Shown here piece after piece: positions 9,007 to 18,300 of a stretch of DNA of 64,000 bases. Source of the stretch: Xenophilus sp. Marseille-Q4582 (GTDB taxonomy: Bacteria; Pseudomonadota; Gammaproteobacteria; Burkholderiales; Burkholderiaceae_C); assembly GCF_916700565.1 (NCBI RefSeq), contig NZ_CAKAKO010000002.1, positions 186,001-250,000 of the forward strand, given 5' to 3'. The number at the start of each line of letters is the position of its first letter. The stretch's first letter is position 1. The translations under genes and the position numbers were made by a program. The notes beneath the pieces were generated by a model. The model did not search any database, was not told where the DNA came from, and was given only the letters and a program-made list of their open reading frames with translations.

Positions 9007-9043
9007 GCATCAGCTGACGCACGATGTGCAACAGGTGTTGCAC
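9007..9043. promoter_or_regulatory. Probable enhancer (UAS) sites for the sigma-54 activator
   Basis: At 9026-9043 is a palindrome with two perfect 8-bp arms, GTGCAACA and TGTTGCAC, separated by GG. An adjacent imperfect palindrome (GCATCAG/CTGACGC) lies at 9007-9020. They are ~120 bp upstream of the -24/-12 promoter and ~110 bp upstream of the activator's own ATG. That is the usual place for an enhancer-binding protein's upstream activating sequence. The palindrome is seen directly; the binder is inferred. Confidence 0.65.
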
Positions 9044-9150
9044 GTCCACTGGCGTCGCAGCGGCCCTGGAGTTGGGTAAACCATGTGCCCCCCAGCCCGC
9101 CGGGCTCGCAGAATTTCCGGCGTTGACTTTGTTGCGCCCGAGCGTCCGCC

Positions 9151-11145
9151 ATGCCCTTGCAGACCTATGCCTCGCACACCCAGGAGATCGAAGCCTTCGG
9201 GCTCGGCTATCCCTCGGGCCGGGTCGACCGCGACAAGGCCGTGCTGAGCAGCTGGCGCCGCTGCATCGACCACCACCGGCTGGACCCGGCGCAGACCTGC
9301 GAGGCCTACATCGTTCCCGAAGGGCAGCTGCGCGCCCACCAGGAAGAGTCCGAGCCGCTGATCCGCATCGCCCGCAGCGGGCTGGAACGGCTCTACCAGC
9401 AGCTCAAGGGGCTGGACTACGTGCTGCTGCTGGCCGACCGGCATGGTGTGGCGGTGGACTTTCTGGGCCAGCAGTTGCAGGCCAGCGACCTGCGCCACGC
9501 CGGCCTGTACCTGGGCGCCGAATGGCGCGAAGACCGCGCCGGCACCTCGGCCGTGGGCGCCTGCCTGGCCACGGGCGAGGCGCTGATCGTGCACCAGAGC
9601 GACCATTTCGACTTCACGCACACCCAGCTCTCATGCACCGCGGCGCCCATCTACGACCTGCGCGGCGAGCTGGCGGCGGTGCTCGACCTGTCGCTGCTCA
9701 AGGCGCCGGCCGAGCGCGCCAGCCAGAACCTGGCGCTGAACCTGGTGGTGGCCGCCGCGCGCCGCGTGGAGCTGGCCAACCTGATGGCGCAATCGCGCAA
9801 CGACTGGGTGCTGCGCTTCTCGCAGTCGCCCGACTTCCTGGACGTGGACCCGGACGCCGCCATCAGCATCGATGCGCGCGGCCGCATCCGCGCCACCACG
9901 CATGCGGGCGCCCGCACCCTGGCCGCCGCGGCCGGGCTGGACTGGCGCCAGCGCCGCACGCTGATCGGCCAGCCGCTGGAGCATTTCTTCGACATCGACC
10001 TGCGGCACCTGCCCGAGCTGCGGCGCAACCGGCCCGCGCAGGAGCGCATCGTGCGCGCCCGCGACGGCAACATCCTGTTCGCGCATGCGATGGAGCCGCA
10101 GCGCGCGCCAGCCCGCAGCCTGACGCTGAGCGCGCCACCGCCGCTGCCACCGGCCCTGCAGGCGCTGACGGCTGGCGACCCGGCCATGGACGCCCTGCTG
10201 CACAAGGCCGCCCGGCTGGCGCCGCAGACCCTGCCGGTGCTGGTGCAGGGCGAGACCGGCGTGGGCAAGGAATTTCTGGCGCGCGCGCTGCATGCCAGCA
10301 GCGGCCGCAGCGGCGCCTTCGTCGCCATCAACTGCGCCGCCATTCCCGAGGCCCTGCTGGAGAGCGAGCTGTTCGGCTACCTGCCAGGCTCCTGGACCGG
10401 CGGCGCCAGCAAGGGGCGCACGGGCCTGATCGAGGCCGCGCACGGCGGCACGCTGTTCCTGGACGAAATCGGCGACATGCCGCTCGCGCTGCAGGCCAAG
10501 CTGCTGCGCGTGCTGTCGGAGTCGCAGGTCACGCCGGTGGGCGCACGCGAGCCGCGCGCCGTGAACCTGCGCGTGGTGTCGGCCTCGCACCGGTCACTGG
10601 CCACGCTGGTGCAGGCGGGCCAGTTCCGGCAGGACCTGCTCTACCGCCTGAATGCCGCCGAACTGCATCTGCCGCCGCTGCGCCAGCGCCAGGACCTGGG
10701 CGCCATGCTGGACCGCCTGCTGGCCGCCCTGGGTCCCTACCGCCTGAGCGAGCCCGCGCGCGCAGCGCTGATGGCGCACCACTGGCCCGGCAACCTGCGC
10801 GAGCTGCACAACGTGCTGCGCTATGCCACCGCACTGGGCGGCGACCCCGAGGGCACGGACCTGGCAGGCGAAGGCACCCTTGATCTGCATCATCTGCCCG
10901 ACGCCCTCCAGGCGGCGCGTCCCGGGGCGCCGGCAGGCGGCTCGCCCTCGATACCGGTGCGCACCCCCGACGGCAAAGCTTCGCAGACCAGCGACGCGCT
11001 GGAACAGCTGCTGGCGCAGTGCCAGGGCAATGTGTCCGAAGTGGCGCGCCTGCTGGGCGTGAACCGCTCCACCGTGCACCGGCGCATCCAGCGCCTGCTG
11101 GGCCCGCGGCAGGTGCGCTGGGACGGACGCGGTCCGCGCCCGTAG
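9151..11145 (+). CDS. Sigma-54-dependent Fis-family activator (AcoR-like)
   Basis: A 664-residue enhancer-binding protein. Residues ~70-200 form a GAF-like sensing domain (YVLLLADRHGVAVDFLG... AGTSAVG). The AAA+ domain has Walker A GETGVGKE at 367-374, Walker B GGTLFLDEIGDM and the arginine-rich sensor LNAAELHLPPLRQR. A Fis helix-turn-helix closes the protein (GNVSEVARLLGVNRSTVHRRIQRL). The architecture is that of AcoR. The L1 loop that contacts sigma-54, normally GAFTGA, reads GSWTGG at 413-418. It is divergent from the monooxygenase whose sigma-54 promoter it very likely serves. Confidence 0.92.
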   Translation: MPLQTYASHTQEIEAFGLGYPSGRVDRDKAVLSSWRRCIDHHRLDPAQTCEAYIVPEGQLRAHQEESEPLIRIARSGLERLYQQLKGLDYVLLLADRHGVAVDFLGQQLQASDLRHAGLYLGAEWREDRAGTSAVGACLATGEALIVHQSDHFDFTHTQLSCTAAPIYDLRGELAAVLDLSLLKAPAERASQNLALNLVVAAARRVELANLMAQSRNDWVLRFSQSPDFLDVDPDAAISIDARGRIRATTHAGARTLAAAAGLDWRQRRTLIGQPLEHFFDIDLRHLPELRRNRPAQERIVRARDGNILFAHAMEPQRAPARSLTLSAPPPLPPALQALTAGDPAMDALLHKAARLAPQTLPVLVQGETGVGKEFLARALHASSGRSGAFVAINCAAIPEALLESELFGYLPGSWTGGASKGRTGLIEAAHGGTLFLDEIGDMPLALQAKLLRVLSESQVTPVGAREPRAVNLRVVSASHRSLATLVQAGQFRQDLLYRLNAAELHLPPLRQRQDLGAMLDRLLAALGPYRLSEPARAALMAHHWPGNLRELHNVLRYATALGGDPEGTDLAGEGTLDLHHLPDALQAARPGAPAGGSPSIPVRTPDGKASQTSDALEQLLAQCQGNVSEVARLLGVNRSTVHRRIQRLLGPRQVRWDGRGPRP

Positions 11146-11211
11146 CGGCTCAGCGGCGGGCTGCGCGCGCAGGGCCGCCGGCCGCGCGCACGCCAGCGCC
11201 CGTCCTTGCGC

Positions 11212-12132
11212 TCACGCTTTCGCCTGCGCGCGCTCCGGCGACCAGGCCAGCAGCACCTCCGCCACGCGCGCCGCCGGCCCGTCGCGCGCCTCGTTCGCGC
11301 GCTGGCCGATCACCAGGTGCCGCACCAGCCGCGGGCTCAGCGGCAGCACGCGCACGCGCGGGCTGGCATGGGTCGCCAGGTCGCCCAGCAACGGCAGCAG
11401 CGCGGCGCCGTAGCCGGCCTCGACCAGGCCGCGCATGGCGGTGTCGTAGTTGTGCTCGATGCGCGCCCGCGGCGCGAAGCCGGCGCGCGCGAACCATTCC
11501 ATGGTCAGCGCCTGCATGCGGCTGCCGGGCTCGTTCATGATCAGCGGCCGCCCGGCCAGCCAGGCCGGCGTGGCGCGCTTGACCGCCGGCCATTGCGCCG
11601 ATTGCGCGGGCACCAGCGCGCGCATGTCATGCCGCAGCCAGGGCGTGAAACGCACGCCGGGCACGGCCGGCTGCGGCAGCGAGACGATGGCCACGTCCAC
11701 CGTGCCGGCCTGCAGCCCGGCCACCGAACCTTCGGAGCCCACGAAGCTGGGCGAAACCTCGATGCCCGGGTAGCGCTGCGACAGCGCCGCGAAGACCGGC
11801 GGCAGCAGGTCCACCACCAGGCCCGTGGTGCTCACGCCCAGGCGCACGCGGCCTTCCAGCCCCGCGTGGCGGCGCTGCGCCGCGTCGATCGCCTCGTCCA
11901 CGTCGCGCAACAGGCGCCGGCCGCGCTCCACCAGTTCGGCCCCGGCCGGCGTGGGCTGTGCGCGCCGCGCGGCACGCACCAGCAGCGGCACGCCCAGGCG
12001 CGATTCCAGCTCGCTCACATGCAGGCTGACGGTGGGCTGCGCGAGGTGCAGCGACTGCGCGGCGGCCGAAAAACTGCCCAGGTCGGCAATGGCGATGAGG
12101 GTGCGCAGCTGGTCGAGGTTGAGGTGGCGCAT
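11212..12132 (-). CDS. LysR-family transcriptional regulator
   Basis: A 306-residue LysR protein. The N-terminal winged helix is at residues 1-60 (LRTLIAIADLGSFSAAAQSLHLAQPTVSLHVSELE); a periplasmic-binding-protein-like effector domain follows. It is divergent from a DUF1127 gene, and an inverted repeat (12138-12160) sits next to its own start codon, consistent with autoregulation. The effector cannot be inferred from the sequence. Confidence 0.92.
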   Translation of the reverse strand: MRHLNLDQLRTLIAIADLGSFSAAAQSLHLAQPTVSLHVSELESRLGVPLLVRAARRAQPTPAGAELVERGRRLLRDVDEAIDAAQRRHAGLEGRVRLGVSTTGLVVDLLPPVFAALSQRYPGIEVSPSFVGSEGSVAGLQAGTVDVAIVSLPQPAVPGVRFTPWLRHDMRALVPAQSAQWPAVKRATPAWLAGRPLIMNEPGSRMQALTMEWFARAGFAPRARIEHNYDTAMRGLVEAGYGAALLPLLGDLATHASPRVRVLPLSPRLVRHLVIGQRANEARDGPAARVAEVLLAWSPERAQAKA

Positions 12133-12137
12133 CAGAG

Positions 12138-12160
12138 ATCCTGATGAGAGGTCTCAGGAT
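12138..12160. promoter_or_regulatory. Inverted-repeat operator beside the LysR gene
   Basis: ATCCTGA and TCAGGAT form perfect 7-bp arms with a 9-bp spacer, and the symmetry extends imperfectly outward (GAG...CTC). It begins 5 bp upstream of the LysR start codon in the LysR/DUF1127 intergenic region, the standard place for a LysR-type site. Binding is inferred. Confidence 0.55.
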
Positions 12161-12260
12161 TCTCAACTTCTCCAATAGCTCTGCGCAAGCCATCATGGCG
12201 GCACTCTCACTTCGCCAACCGTTTTTTCTTCTTCTCTCCCTTCCGGAAACGGAGCCTGCC

Positions 12261-12452
12261 ATGAACGCCGCCCTGCGCCACCTTCCCCGCATCGCCCAGC
12301 CCCTTGCCGGCCTGCGCCGCCGCTGGCGGAGCGCCGCCCGGGCGCGCCACCAGCGGGCCGAGCTGCGCGCGCTGCAGGCGCTGGGGCAGCACGAGCTCAA
12401 CGACCTGGGGGTGGGCCATAGCGAACTCCCGGCGCTGGGTCGCACGGCCTGA
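12261..12452 (+). CDS. DUF1127 small protein (YjiS-like)
   Basis: This 63-residue basic protein ends in the DUF1127 signature: arginine-rich helix, then L-Q-A-L-G-Q-H-E-L-N-D-L-G-V-G-H-S-E. Proteins of this type are small, sometimes RNA-binding or stress-related regulators in proteobacteria. GGAG lies 8 bp before ATG 12261. The gene is divergent from LysR. Its TGA stop codon overlaps the first base of a dispersed 161-bp repeat. Confidence 0.85.
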   Translation: MNAALRHLPRIAQPLAGLRRRWRSAARARHQRAELRALQALGQHELNDLGVGHSELPALGRTA

Positions 12453-12612
12453 GAAGCTGTGAACGAATCCGACATGCCCGCTCATCCCGCCAAAACGCCC
12501 GCACTCATCGTTGCAAATGCTCGCCATAGCCCGAGCTATGGCTGCGCTTTGCGCCTCGATTGCGAACGTTTTGACGCTCTGCTCGGTCACGCCGAATTCA
12601 TTCACAGCTTCT
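12452..12612 (+). repeat. 161-bp inverted-repeat element, copy A
   Basis: First of three related 161-bp elements. The ends AGAAGCTGTGAA and TTCACAGCTTCT are inverted repeats extending ~26 bp with a few mismatches. The centre carries another imperfect palindrome around CCATAGC-CCGA-GCTATGG. The element begins on the last base of the TGA stop of the DUF1127 gene, and TGA recurs directly after the other end. It has no coding potential of its own beyond short shadow frames. Confidence 0.85.
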
Positions 12613-12720
12613 GAGTCGCGGCTCAGGCACGGGCTTCGGGCGCGCCGCGGCATCCCAAGCGCCCCCGCCCCCCAAGGCCGTCATGGCCGGCGCCTGCGCG
12701 GCGGGTGTCATGATCGGCCC

Positions 12721-13188
12721 ATGAACCCCACGACCTACAGCTTCCTCGTCTTCCTCCACGTCTCGGCGGCCGCCTTCTGGGTGGGCGGCATGGCGACGAT
12801 GCATTTCGCCGTGCGCCCGGCCGCCGTGGCGCTGTTGCAGCCGCCGCAGCGCCTGCCCTTCATGGCGGCCGCGCTGCAGCGCTTCTTCGCGGGCGTGTCG
12901 GCGGCCGTGCTGCTGCTGTGGGCCAGCGGCCTGGTGCTGCTGATGGGCCTGGGCGGCATGGCCGGCACCCATTGGCGCGTGCACGCCATGCTCACGCTGG
13001 GCCTGGTCATGAGCCTGATCTACGGCCACATCCGCTTCGCCGGCTTCAAGCGCCTGCGCCTGGCCGTGCAGGCGGGCGACTGGCCCGTGGCGGCGGCGCG
13101 GCTGAACCAGATCCGCCGCCTGGTGGCGGTGAACCTGGGCCTGGGCGTTCTGACGCTGGCGGTGGCACTGGTGGGCCGGGCCTTCTGA
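12721..13188 (+). CDS. CopD-like integral membrane protein
   Basis: A 155-residue protein with four hydrophobic segments (residues ~5-25, 50-80, 85-105, 130-153) and histidines at the first helix end (FLHVSAAAFWVGGM) and in TH-WRVHA. This resembles small CopD/DUF2269-like membrane proteins that may bind copper or haem. It stands alone between the repeat element and a DMT exporter, so the context says little. Family placement is by overall pattern only. Confidence 0.65.
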   Translation: MNPTTYSFLVFLHVSAAAFWVGGMATMHFAVRPAAVALLQPPQRLPFMAAALQRFFAGVSAAVLLLWASGLVLLMGLGGMAGTHWRVHAMLTLGLVMSLIYGHIRFAGFKRLRLAVQAGDWPVAAARLNQIRRLVAVNLGLGVLTLAVALVGRAF

Positions 13189-13319
13189 CCGGTGGACACT
13201 CGCCCGGCCTGAGAGCCTAACGATCAACCCTGCTGCGCCTCGGCGGCAGGCTGGCTATGCTCGAAGCGAGGCCTGCACCGCGCCCGGGTGCCAGGCCCCG
13301 CTTCTCCTCCTCCTACACG

Positions 13320-14213
13320 ATGCTCCCCGACGGAACCCTGCGCGGCATCGCCGCGATGCTGCTCGCCTGCGCCTTCTTCGCATGCATGGACGCGCTCCTC
13401 AAGAACCTGGCCGGCCACTACCCGCCGCTGCAGGTGATGGCGCTGCGCGGCCTCACCGCGCTGCCGCTGGTGTGCCTGTACATCGCCTGGCGGCGCGAGG
13501 CGGCGGGGGTGTTCAACCGGCGGCTGCGCTGGCGCCTGCACCTGCTGCGCGCCACGCTGAACATGGGCATGCTGGTGCTCTTCGTCTACGGCTTGCAGAC
13601 CCTGGGCCTGGCCGAGGCCTACACGCTGGCCTTCATCGCGCCCTTGCTCATGGTGCTGATCGCCGTGCCCATGCTGGGCGAGCCGGTGCAGCCGCGCCAC
13701 TGGTGGGCCATCGGGCTGGGCTTCGCGGGCGTGGTGATCGCGCTGCGGCCCGAGCAAGGGGCCTTCCTCTCGATGGGCGCGGTGGCCATCCTGGTGGCCG
13801 CGTGCTGCTATGCGCTGTCGAACATGCTGGGCCGGCTCATCAGCCGCACCGAGTCCAGCGCGGCGCTGGTCTTCTGGACCACGGCCGGCATGGCCGTGGG
13901 CGGCAGCCTGCTCGCGGCGCCGAACTGGGTCCCGATCCAGGCCGGGCATGCGTGGGTGCTGGCAGGCCTGGCCATCAGCGGCTTCCTGGGCCAGATGACG
14001 ATTGCGGAAGCCTTCCGCCATGGGCAGGCCGCGGCCATCGCGCCCTTCGAGTACAGCGCGCTGGCCTGGGCGCTGCTGCTCGACTGGCTGTTCTGGCACA
14101 CCGCGCCCGATGCATGGACGCTGGGCGGCGGCGCCTTGATCATCGCCAGCGGGCTGTGGCTGGCGCGCAGCGAGGCGCCGAAGGGCAAGGCACAGGCCGG
14201 TCGGCCCGCCTGA
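13320..14213 (+). CDS. EamA/DMT-superfamily transporter
   Basis: A 297-residue ten-helix membrane protein with two EamA repeats: the first starts at MLLACAFFACMDALLKNL and the second near VAACCYALSNMLGRLISRTES. It resembles S-adenosylmethionine- or RarD-type permeases. ATG 13320 is placed just before the first helix; an in-frame start at 13257 would add an arginine/proline-rich leader. Substrate unknown. Its 3' end is convergent with the CoA-transferase gene. Confidence 0.85.
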   Translation: MLPDGTLRGIAAMLLACAFFACMDALLKNLAGHYPPLQVMALRGLTALPLVCLYIAWRREAAGVFNRRLRWRLHLLRATLNMGMLVLFVYGLQTLGLAEAYTLAFIAPLLMVLIAVPMLGEPVQPRHWWAIGLGFAGVVIALRPEQGAFLSMGAVAILVAACCYALSNMLGRLISRTESSAALVFWTTAGMAVGGSLLAAPNWVPIQAGHAWVLAGLAISGFLGQMTIAEAFRHGQAAAIAPFEYSALAWALLLDWLFWHTAPDAWTLGGGALIIASGLWLARSEAPKGKAQAGRPA

Positions 14214-14323
14214 ACACGGCAGCCACGCTGGCGCAGTGGCACACACGCCGGGATATTTCTGCTTTCAGGCTTCAGTGGAGCGACAAGGGGCAGGCCCGGC
14301 ACCTCCCGGGCGCAGGCCCCGCC

Positions 14324-15562
14324 CTACAGCACCCCGTCGCCACGCAGCGCGGCAATCTCGTGCGCCGACAGTCCCAGCTCGGCCAGCACCTCGTCGGTGT
14401 GCTGCCCCAGCGCGGGCGGCGCGCGGCGCAGCACGGGCGGCGTGGCTTGCAGGCGCAGCGGGCTGGCCACGCCCGTGATGGCGGCAATGCCATCGCCGGC
14501 CTCGCGCGGCAAGGTCACGGCCAGGCCGCGGGCCTTCACCTGGGCATCGCCGAAGGCCTGGCCGATGTCGTTGATGGGGCCGCAGGGCACGGCCTTGTCC
14601 TCCAGCAGCGCGATCCACTCGGCCGTGGTGCGCGTGCGCGTGACGGCTTCCATGGCGGGGATCAGCGCGTCGCGGTGCTTCACGCGCAGCGTGTTGCTGG
14701 CAAAGCGTTCGTCCTGCGCCCATTCGGGCCGGCCGGCCGCTTCACAGAAGCGTGCGAACTGGCCGTTGTTGCCGATGGCCAGCAGCATCGCGCCGTCCTG
14801 GGTCGGGAAGTCCTGGTAGGGCGCGAGGCTGGGGTGCGTGTTGCCCTGGCGCTGCGGCGCCTGGCCGGTGTTGAGGAAGGCGCTGGCCTGGTTGGCCAGG
14901 ATGGCCATGCCCACGTCGAGCAGCGCCATGTCGATGTGCTGCCCCTGCCCGGTCTGCTCGCGCACACGCAGCGCGGCGAGGATGGCGGTGCTGGCGTAGC
15001 AGCCGGTGAAGAGATCGGTGAGCGCCACGCCCACGCGCAGCGGGCCGCCGCCGGGCTCGCCATCGGGGCGGCCGGTGATGCTCATCATGCCGGTCATGGC
15101 CTGGATCATCAGGTCGTAGCCGGCGCGCTCGGCGTAGGGCCCGTCGTGGCCGAAGCCGGTCACGCTGCAGTAGATGAGGCGCGGGTTCTTCGCGCGCAGC
15201 GTTTCGTGGTCCAGGCCGTACTGCTTCAGGCCGCCGGTCTTGAAGTTCTCGACCACCACGTCGGCCTGCGCGGCCATCTTCTGCAGCAGCGCCTGGCCGC
15301 CGGGCGTGGCCATGTCGATGGTGACGCTGCGCTTGTTGCGGTTGCAGGCCGTGAAGTAGGTGGACTGGGCCGTGTCCCGGCCTTGCGCGTCCTTCAGGAA
15401 GGGCGGGCCCCAGGTGCGCGTGTCGTCGCCCGTGCCGGGGCGCTCGATCTTGACCACGTCGGCGCCCAGGTCCGCGAGGATCTGGGTGCACCAGGGCCCC
15501 GCGAGCACGCGGGACAGGTCCAGGACCTGGATGCCGTCGAGGGCGGCGGGTGGCGTGCTCAT
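14324..15562 (-). CDS. CaiB/BaiF-family CoA-transferase (probable glutarate CoA-transferase)
   Basis: A 412-residue class III CoA-transferase: LDLSRVLAGPWCTQILADLGADVVKIE at the N-terminus, NRNKRSVTIDM, the GYDLMIQAMTGMM block, and the catalytic aspartate in IDMALLDV. It moves CoA between a donor such as succinyl-CoA and a dicarboxylate. The gene lies 13 bp after glutaryl-CoA dehydrogenase, as in the SUGCT-like pairing, so the natural acceptor is probably glutarate. That acceptor is inferred from context, since the fold alone does not fix it. Confidence 0.85.
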   Translation of the reverse strand: MSTPPAALDGIQVLDLSRVLAGPWCTQILADLGADVVKIERPGTGDDTRTWGPPFLKDAQGRDTAQSTYFTACNRNKRSVTIDMATPGGQALLQKMAAQADVVVENFKTGGLKQYGLDHETLRAKNPRLIYCSVTGFGHDGPYAERAGYDLMIQAMTGMMSITGRPDGEPGGGPLRVGVALTDLFTGCYASTAILAALRVREQTGQGQHIDMALLDVGMAILANQASAFLNTGQAPQRQGNTHPSLAPYQDFPTQDGAMLLAIGNNGQFARFCEAAGRPEWAQDERFASNTLRVKHRDALIPAMEAVTRTRTTAEWIALLEDKAVPCGPINDIGQAFGDAQVKARGLAVTLPREAGDGIAAITGVASPLRLQATPPVLRRAPPALGQHTDEVLAELGLSAHEIAALRGDGVL

Positions 15563-15575
15563 GCGACGGCTCCGT

Positions 15576-16775
15576 TCAGTTGGAGAACGCCGCAATGCCC
15601 GTCATCGCGCGGCCCAGGATGAGGGCGTGCACATCGTGCGTGCCCTCGTAGGTGTTGACCACCTCGAGGTTGACCAGGTGGCGCGCCACGCCGAACTCGT
15701 CGCTGATGCCGTTGCCGCCCATCATGTCGCGCGCCAGACGGGCGATGTCCAGGGCCTTGCCGCAGTTGTTGCGCTTCATGATCGAGGTGATCTCGACCGC
15801 GGCCGTGCCTTCGTCCTTCATGCGGCCCAGGCGCAGGCTGCCTTGCAGGCCCAGCGTGATCTCGGTCTGCATGTCGGCCAGCTTCTTCTGGATCAGCTGG
15901 TTGGCGGCCAGCGGGCGGCCGAACTGCTTGCGGTCCAGCACGTACTGGCGGGCGCGGTGCCAGCAGTCCTCGGCGGCGCCGATCGCGCCCCAGCTGATGC
16001 CGTAGCGCGCGCTGTTCAGGCAGGTGAAGGGGCCCTTGAGGCCTTGCACCTCGGGGAAGGCGTTCTCCTCGGGCACGAAGACGTCGTCCATCACGATCTC
16101 ACCGGTGATGGAGGCGCGCAGGCCCACCTTGCCGTGGATGGCCGGGGCGGAGAGGCCCTTCATGCCCTTTTCCAGCACGAAGCCGCGGATCGGGCCGACG
16201 GCGCCGCCTTCGCTCACTTCCTTGGCCCAGACGACAAAGACGTCGGCCACCGGCGAGTTGGTGATCCACATCTTGTTGCCCTTGAGCTTGTAGCCGCCCG
16301 CGGTCTTGTAGGCGCGGGTAGCCATGCTGCCGGGGTCGGAGCCGTGGTCGGGCTCGGTCAGGCCGAAGCAGCCGATCCACTCGCCGCTGGCCAGCTTGGG
16401 CAGGTACTTCTGCTTCTGCGCCTCGGTGCCGAATTCGTAAATCGGCACCATCACCAGTGAGGACTGCACGCTGGCCATGGAGCGGTAGCCCGAATCGACG
16501 CGCTCGACCTCGCGGGCGATGAGGCCGTAGGCGACGTAGTTCAGGCCCGGGCCGCCGTACTGCTCGGGGATGGTGGGGCCCAGCAGGCCCACTTCGCCCA
16601 TCTCGCGGAAGATGGTGAGGTCGGTCTTCTCGCCGCGGAACATCTCCAGCACGCGCGGCGCCAGCTTGTCCTGGCAATAGGCGTTGGCGGCGTCGCGCAC
16701 GGCCCGTTCGTCGTCCGTCAACTGCTGGTCCAGCAGCAGGGGGTCGTCCCAGTGGAAGGATGCTTTGGCGGCCAT
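15576..16775 (-). CDS. gcdH: Glutaryl-CoA dehydrogenase
   Basis: This 399-residue FAD enzyme oxidatively decarboxylates glutaryl-CoA to crotonyl-CoA in lysine/tryptophan/glutarate catabolism. GCDH-specific features are [18 protein letters not shown] at the N-terminus, the arginine in [12 protein letters not shown], and the C-terminal [18 protein letters not shown] with the catalytic glutamate. Length equals the family norm. The start is ATG 16775 ([11 protein letters not shown]), with CCGGAG upstream. It precedes the CoA-transferase by 13 bp and is divergent from a LysR gene, the usual gcdR position. Confidence 0.95.
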   Translation of the reverse strand: MAAKASFHWDDPLLLDQQLTDDERAVRDAANAYCQDKLAPRVLEMFRGEKTDLTIFREMGEVGLLGPTIPEQYGGPGLNYVAYGLIAREVERVDSGYRSMASVQSSLVMVPIYEFGTEAQKQKYLPKLASGEWIGCFGLTEPDHGSDPGSMATRAYKTAGGYKLKGNKMWITNSPVADVFVVWAKEVSEGGAVGPIRGFVLEKGMKGLSAPAIHGKVGLRASITGEIVMDDVFVPEENAFPEVQGLKGPFTCLNSARYGISWGAIGAAEDCWHRARQYVLDRKQFGRPLAANQLIQKKLADMQTEITLGLQGSLRLGRMKDEGTAAVEITSIMKRNNCGKALDIARLARDMMGGNGISDEFGVARHLVNLEVVNTYEGTHDVHALILGRAMTGIAAFSN

Positions 16776-16896
16776 GGCGCGAATCTCCGGAGAAAGGGGG
16801 CACGAGGCACGCGCCTCGCGAGAAGGGAGGAAGGAAGGAGGAATGCCGCGCATGCTACGCCGGCCCCCGGTCCCGGCGCAAACGAGGAATGCGCAC

Positions 16897-16923
16897 CCAG
16901 ATATGCTGGTAACGCACATCTGG
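16897..16923. promoter_or_regulatory. Probable LysR operator for the glutaryl-CoA genes
   Basis: CCAGAT and ATCTGG form perfect arms with a 15-bp spacer in the gap between gcdH and its divergent LysR gene. The length and dyad suit a LysR recognition site. Seen as symmetry only; the binding role is inferred. Confidence 0.5.
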
Positions 16924-16990
16924 CTACGATGCAGGGGTGGGCCGCCCAGCCGGCGCCCGCCCTTGTGCATGTCAGGATTGCATAGCAGCC

Positions 16991-17902
16991 ATGCGACGTC
17001 GAATTCCCTCCACCCAGGCCCTGATGTGCTTCGAGGCCGCAGCGCGGCACGAAAGCTACACGCGCGCCGCACAGGAACTGGCGCTCACGCAGAGCGCGGT
17101 GTCGCGCCAGATCACGGCGCTGGAGGACTTCCTGGGCGTGGCGCTGTTCCGGCGCACGCGGCACGGCGTGCAGCTGACGGCCAGCGGCGCCGCCTATGCG
17201 CGGCAGACGGCGCGGCGCCTCGAAGCAATGGAGCGCGACACCCTCGACGCCATGGCCGAGCAGGGCGAGGGCGGCTCGCTGGCGCTGGCGGCCGTGCCCA
17301 CCTTCGCCACGCGCTGGCTGCTGCCGCGGCTGCCGGACTTCCAGCGCGCCTGCCCCGACGCGCTGGTGCACATCGAGACGCGCACGCGCCCCTTCCTGTT
17401 CGCGGACACCGATTTCGACGCCGCGCTGTACGCCGGCACGCCCGGGCAGGTGCTCAACTGGGCCGGCACGCGCGCGCGCCTGCTGATGAAGGAAGACGTT
17501 CTGCCAGTGTGCAGCCCCGCCCTGCTGGCGGCGCACGGCCTGGCGCCGGCCGGCAACGCGCCCGCCGACGTGGCGCGCCTGCCGCTGCTGCAGCAGAGCA
17601 CCCGGCCCGACGTGTGGCACCAATGGTTCGAGGCGCAGCGCCTGCAGGTGCCCATGAGCCGCCGCGGCGCGCGCTACGAACTGTTCTCCATGCTCGCGGC
17701 GGCGGCCGTGCACGGCCTGGGCGTGGCGCTGATTCCGCCGATGCTGGTCGAAGGCGAACTGGCCCAGGGCCGGCTGGTGGTGGCCTGCGAGCGCCCGCTG
17801 CAGGGCCAGCGCGGCTACTACCTGGTGGTGCCCGAGCGGGCGGAAGAGCGCCCGCTGCTGGCCACCTTCTCCCACTGGCTGCTGGCGCAGGCGGGCGGCT
17901 GA
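16991..17902 (+). CDS. LysR-family regulator of the glutaryl-CoA module (GcvA-like)
   Basis: A 303-residue LysR protein of the GcvA subgroup: [37 protein letters not shown] at the N-terminus, then an effector domain beginning [24 protein letters not shown] 16991 is chosen because upstream codons lack conserved sequence. It is divergent from gcdH and the CoA-transferase. This arrangement is recurrent in Burkholderiales, so it likely activates them in response to glutarate or glutaryl-CoA (inference). Confidence 0.9.
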   Translation: MRRRIPSTQALMCFEAAARHESYTRAAQELALTQSAVSRQITALEDFLGVALFRRTRHGVQLTASGAAYARQTARRLEAMERDTLDAMAEQGEGGSLALAAVPTFATRWLLPRLPDFQRACPDALVHIETRTRPFLFADTDFDAALYAGTPGQVLNWAGTRARLLMKEDVLPVCSPALLAAHGLAPAGNAPADVARLPLLQQSTRPDVWHQWFEAQRLQVPMSRRGARYELFSMLAAAAVHGLGVALIPPMLVEGELAQGRLVVACERPLQGQRGYYLVVPERAEERPLLATFSHWLLAQAGG

Positions 17903-18300
17903 GCGCGCGGCGCACAAGGCCGCGCCGGGGCACGCGATCATGCTTGCTCCCGGCACCACACGCACGTCGCAGCATGCACTGCGCAAGACCGCCCCGCCGC
18001 GCGCCAGCCGGCGCATGCCCCGCCGTTTTGAAAGTGCCCAGGACGTCCGTCCCGCCGTACGGCCTTCAGCGCCGCCGGCTCGACGAGAAATTCTGCACAG
18101 CCGCGCCGCACAAGAGCGGGATGCCGTGCAGCCACCCCGCCGCGAGCGCGCCAGTTTCCCGGGGAAAACGTGTCGTAGTCGGCAGGCCCGGCAACGAATG
18201 TGTCCTGTGCCGGCAAGCGTTGTGGCGCCAGGGCGCGGGGATTGCGGATGATGCGGACGCGCGAATTTCCGCGCGCCTTCCTTCCGCTTCGCCACCTTCG
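17903..18300. other. 398-bp intergenic region, no gene recognised
   Basis: Between the LysR gene and the adenylate cyclase. No open frame has recognisable protein content, and no strong hairpin with a T-tract was found. It presumably carries the cyclase promoter; no clear -35/-10 pair could be chosen. Confidence 0.5.

Noticed and set aside
12511-12616. Small ORFs inside the 161-bp repeats (MQMLAIARAMAALCA and the reverse)
   Set aside because: They arise on both strands because of the palindromic centre, lack ribosome-binding sites and vary between copies; not real genes.
14214-14323. TGGCAC stretch near 14237 as a second sigma-54 promoter
   Set aside because: No GC at the -12 position with correct spacing.
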